From Clostridia bacterium (lineage in GTDB: Bacteria; Bacillota; Clostridia; Oscillospirales; CAG-272), in NCBI GenBank assembly GCA_017411805.1, contig JAFQPI010000072.1, positions 1-64,000 on the forward strand: 64,000 bases of DNA, read 5' to 3'. The first letter of the stretch is position 1. Each line of letters begins with the position of its first letter. The translations under genes were made by a program, and so were the position numbers. Under the pieces are notes generated by a model, which did not search any database, had not been told where the DNA came from, and saw nothing but the letters and a program-made list of their open reading frames with translations. This document shows, piece after piece, positions 62,613 to 64,000 of the stretch.

Positions 62613-64000
62613 TTAGTTATTGAACGAGCCGAAATAGATACGCGACCGATCTATGTCCGAGCCCACGATTATAAGATTTGCGTTACCGTATGCGTTTTTG
62701 ACAGCGTCGATATATTTATAATATCTGTAAGCGGTTGAGTTTTCATTGTCCGCGGCAACGCTTGCCATAAATTCGGCAACCTCAGCCTTAGCTTCGGCTA
62801 TTTTGCTCAGTTGTTCTGCCGTGGCGAAGGAAACCGAGGAATTATACAGAGTTTCTGCCTCAAGGACTCTTACCGCTGCAGCTGCTTTGGCGTACATTAT
62901 GCGTGTGGTGGCATCTATTTCCGCACTTACGAGCTGCTGATAGATATCGGCGATTCCAAGCGGAGGATGTATGCTTTCAAGAACGACGCTGACAACCTCA
63001 AGTCCTGTGTTTCTGATCTTTATCTTTTCAGTAAGATCTATCTTAAAGTCCGCGGCAAACGCCTCGCGGTCTACCGAAAGGAGAGTGTTGAGATCTGTGA
63101 TTAGTGTCTTATCCGCTACAAGCTCATATGCGCTTGCCTCGAGGATCGCCTCGGGATTAGCGCAATTGACGAGGTAAGCGTTCAGGTCGCCTATGCGATA
63201 CTCGATGCACAAATTGATCGAGACCAATTCCTCGCCGCCTCCGAGGAGAAGCTCGTATTCCTCGGAACCATGTGTCTGAGTCCATACGTTGTCGCTTGAG
63301 GTATCGGAGCGATATCCGATAGTGATGGAGGATACGGCGTCGGTGTCATATATTACCGTTTTCCCGAAGGGCCAGGGAAGCGTCAGATGCAGTCCCGGTT
63401 CAAGGGGCTTTTCATATAGCTTACCGAAATTATAGAGCGCGCCGTGCTGCCCCGAGCCGATCTCGATAATTCCCGTAGAGAACCAGAAGAGCAGGAATAC
63501 CGCGATGAGAGAGGGAATGATAAGCTTTTTTATCAGCTTTACGCTCCAGAGTCCGCGCATCGTAATTCCCGTGTTATCCTCAAGATATGAGACGATTCCC
63601 ATATCCTTGCCGCTTCCGCCGGAGAAGGGAGTAGGAATGCGGATATCGGGCGCGCTTTCAAGCTCGTGTCTTACTGCTCTTGCAATATAGGAAAGAAGAG
63701 TGAAGACCGACGACCAATAAAAGATTACGGCAATAGCAATAACAACGTATTTCTGAAGCTCATATAAGCCGAGAAGCTTTATGAAGATCGAGGGGATGAT
63801 CAGTAAGAGAACAAGTCTTGCCAAAGCGAGAATCGAGCGGACATTGCATCCGAGCGCGGTTGCGTATTCGCCGGCATCCTCATTGTGGAGCATCCATTTG
63901 TCGAGTACGATATAAACCAGGAATATCGCTATCAGAAGGACTGCATAAGCGTAATTTACTGTATAGAGAGACGTTGCCGCTTTTAGCGAGATAGCAAAGA
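62613..64000 (-). CDS. SPFH (HflK-like) protein with multispan N-terminus, partial at window edge
   Basis: The frame stays open past the ATG at 63893 to the window edge. The extra 35 codons encode a further hydrophobic stretch (YAYAVLLIAIFLVYIVL), so the true start lies beyond 64000. At least four membrane spans precede the SPFH domain: RLVLLLIIPSIFIKLLG, VVIAIAVIFYWSSVFTLLSY and LIAVFLLFWFSTGIIEIG follow the edge segment. HflK-like motifs are GALYNFGKLYEKPLEPGLHL, TLPWPFGKT, LLLGGGEELVSINLCIEYRI, then a helical region (TRIMYAKAAAAVRVLEAETL). E. coli HflK has one span, so this is an expanded topology. The next gene begins 15 nt downstream. Confidence 0.85.
   Translation of the reverse strand, partial: FAISLKAATSLYTVNYAYAVLLIAIFLVYIVLDKWMLHNEDAGEYATALGCNVRSILALARLVLLLIIPSIFIKLLGLYELQKYVVIAIAVIFYWSSVFTLLSYIARAVRHELESAPDIRIPTPFSGGSGKDMGIVSYLEDNTGITMRGLWSVKLIKKLIIPSLIAVFLLFWFSTGIIEIGSGQHGALYNFGKLYEKPLEPGLHLTLPWPFGKTVIYDTDAVSSITIGYRSDTSSDNVWTQTHGSEEYELLLGGGEELVSINLCIEYRIGDLNAYLVNCANPEAILEASAYELVADKTLITDLNTLLSVDREAFAADFKIDLTEKIKIRNTGLEVVSVVLESIHPPLGIADIYQQLVSAEIDATTRIMYAKAAAAVRVLEAETLYNSSVSFATAEQLSKIAEAKAEVAEFMASVAADNENSTAYRYYKYIDAVKNAYGNANLIIVGSDIDRSRIYFGSFNN

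Noticed and set aside
1..64000. CRISPR arrays, tRNA or rRNA genes, prophage or transposase genes
   Set aside because: No regularly spaced repeats, no tRNA-like cloverleaf with a CCA end noticed, and no integrase or transposase motifs in any plausible frame.

Overview
This window reads as a chromosomal segment of a Gram-positive, low-to-mid GC anaerobe of the Clostridia (Bacillota), probably an uncultured gut or animal-associated lineage. The support is a T-box leader, an L10 leader, a mraZ-headed division cluster, zinc-type S14, L36 and S4, an S10-spc-alpha super-operon that runs on into secY-adk-map-infA, and strong GGAGG-type ribosome binding sites. No tRNA, rRNA, CRISPR array, transposase, integrase or prophage gene was seen, so this is mostly core chromosome. 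The genus cannot be named from sequence alone.

Layout. (1) 1-3.9 kb: a flavoprotein gene divergent from an AraC regulator, with a repeat-rich control region between them, then two small membrane-protein genes. (2) 3.86-6.3 kb: a strong promoter and a T-box with a UGG (Trp) specifier in front of a stand-alone TrpB2-type tryptophan synthase beta chain, followed by a HAD hydrolase. (3) 6.3-15.2 kb: a complete histidine operon, yerC(hisR-like)-hisZ-G-D-C-B-H-A-F-IE-PHP phosphatase. Its genes overlap tightly, except for a palindrome-rich insert between hisG and hisD. (4) 15.2-17.8 kb: a lipoprotein and an orphan CofE-like ligase with its own promoter and operator-like palindrome. (5) 18.2-32.2 kb: the division and cell wall cluster mraZ-rsmH-ftsL-like-PBP(PASTA)-murE-murF-mraY-ftsW-murG-divIB-ftsZ, without murD or murC. 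(6) 32.2-37.7 kb: a nucleoside hydrolase, a 1212-residue PHP/lamin-tail-like protein and manA. (7) 37.8-38.9 kb: rplJ-rplL on the minus strand behind an L10 leader. (8) 39.1-40.8 kb: a polytopic membrane protein and a short WYL-type regulator. (9) 41.0-57.1 kb: the S10-spc-alpha ribosomal super-operon behind a leader of about 360 nt. (10) 57.2-58.5 kb, minus strand: a cysteine desulfurase and a DUF3343 protein. (11) 58.7-64.0 kb, minus strand: an operon of three consecutive SPFH (HflK/HflC-like) membrane proteins followed by a P1B-type metal ATPase. The first SPFH gene runs off the window edge.

How the genes work together. Histidine synthesis is encoded from PRPP to histidinol in one transcript, headed by a TrpR-family regulator that probably controls it through a palindrome at its start site. 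TrpB2 is under charged-tRNA(Trp) control and has no TrpA beside it, which suggests indole salvage. The division cluster couples peptidoglycan precursor synthesis to septation. The least explained units are the SPFH x3 / metal ATPase operon, the PHP/lamin-tail-like protein coupled to manA, the orphan CofE-like ligase, and the palindromic element inside the his operon. All functions are read from recognisable motifs without database searches.
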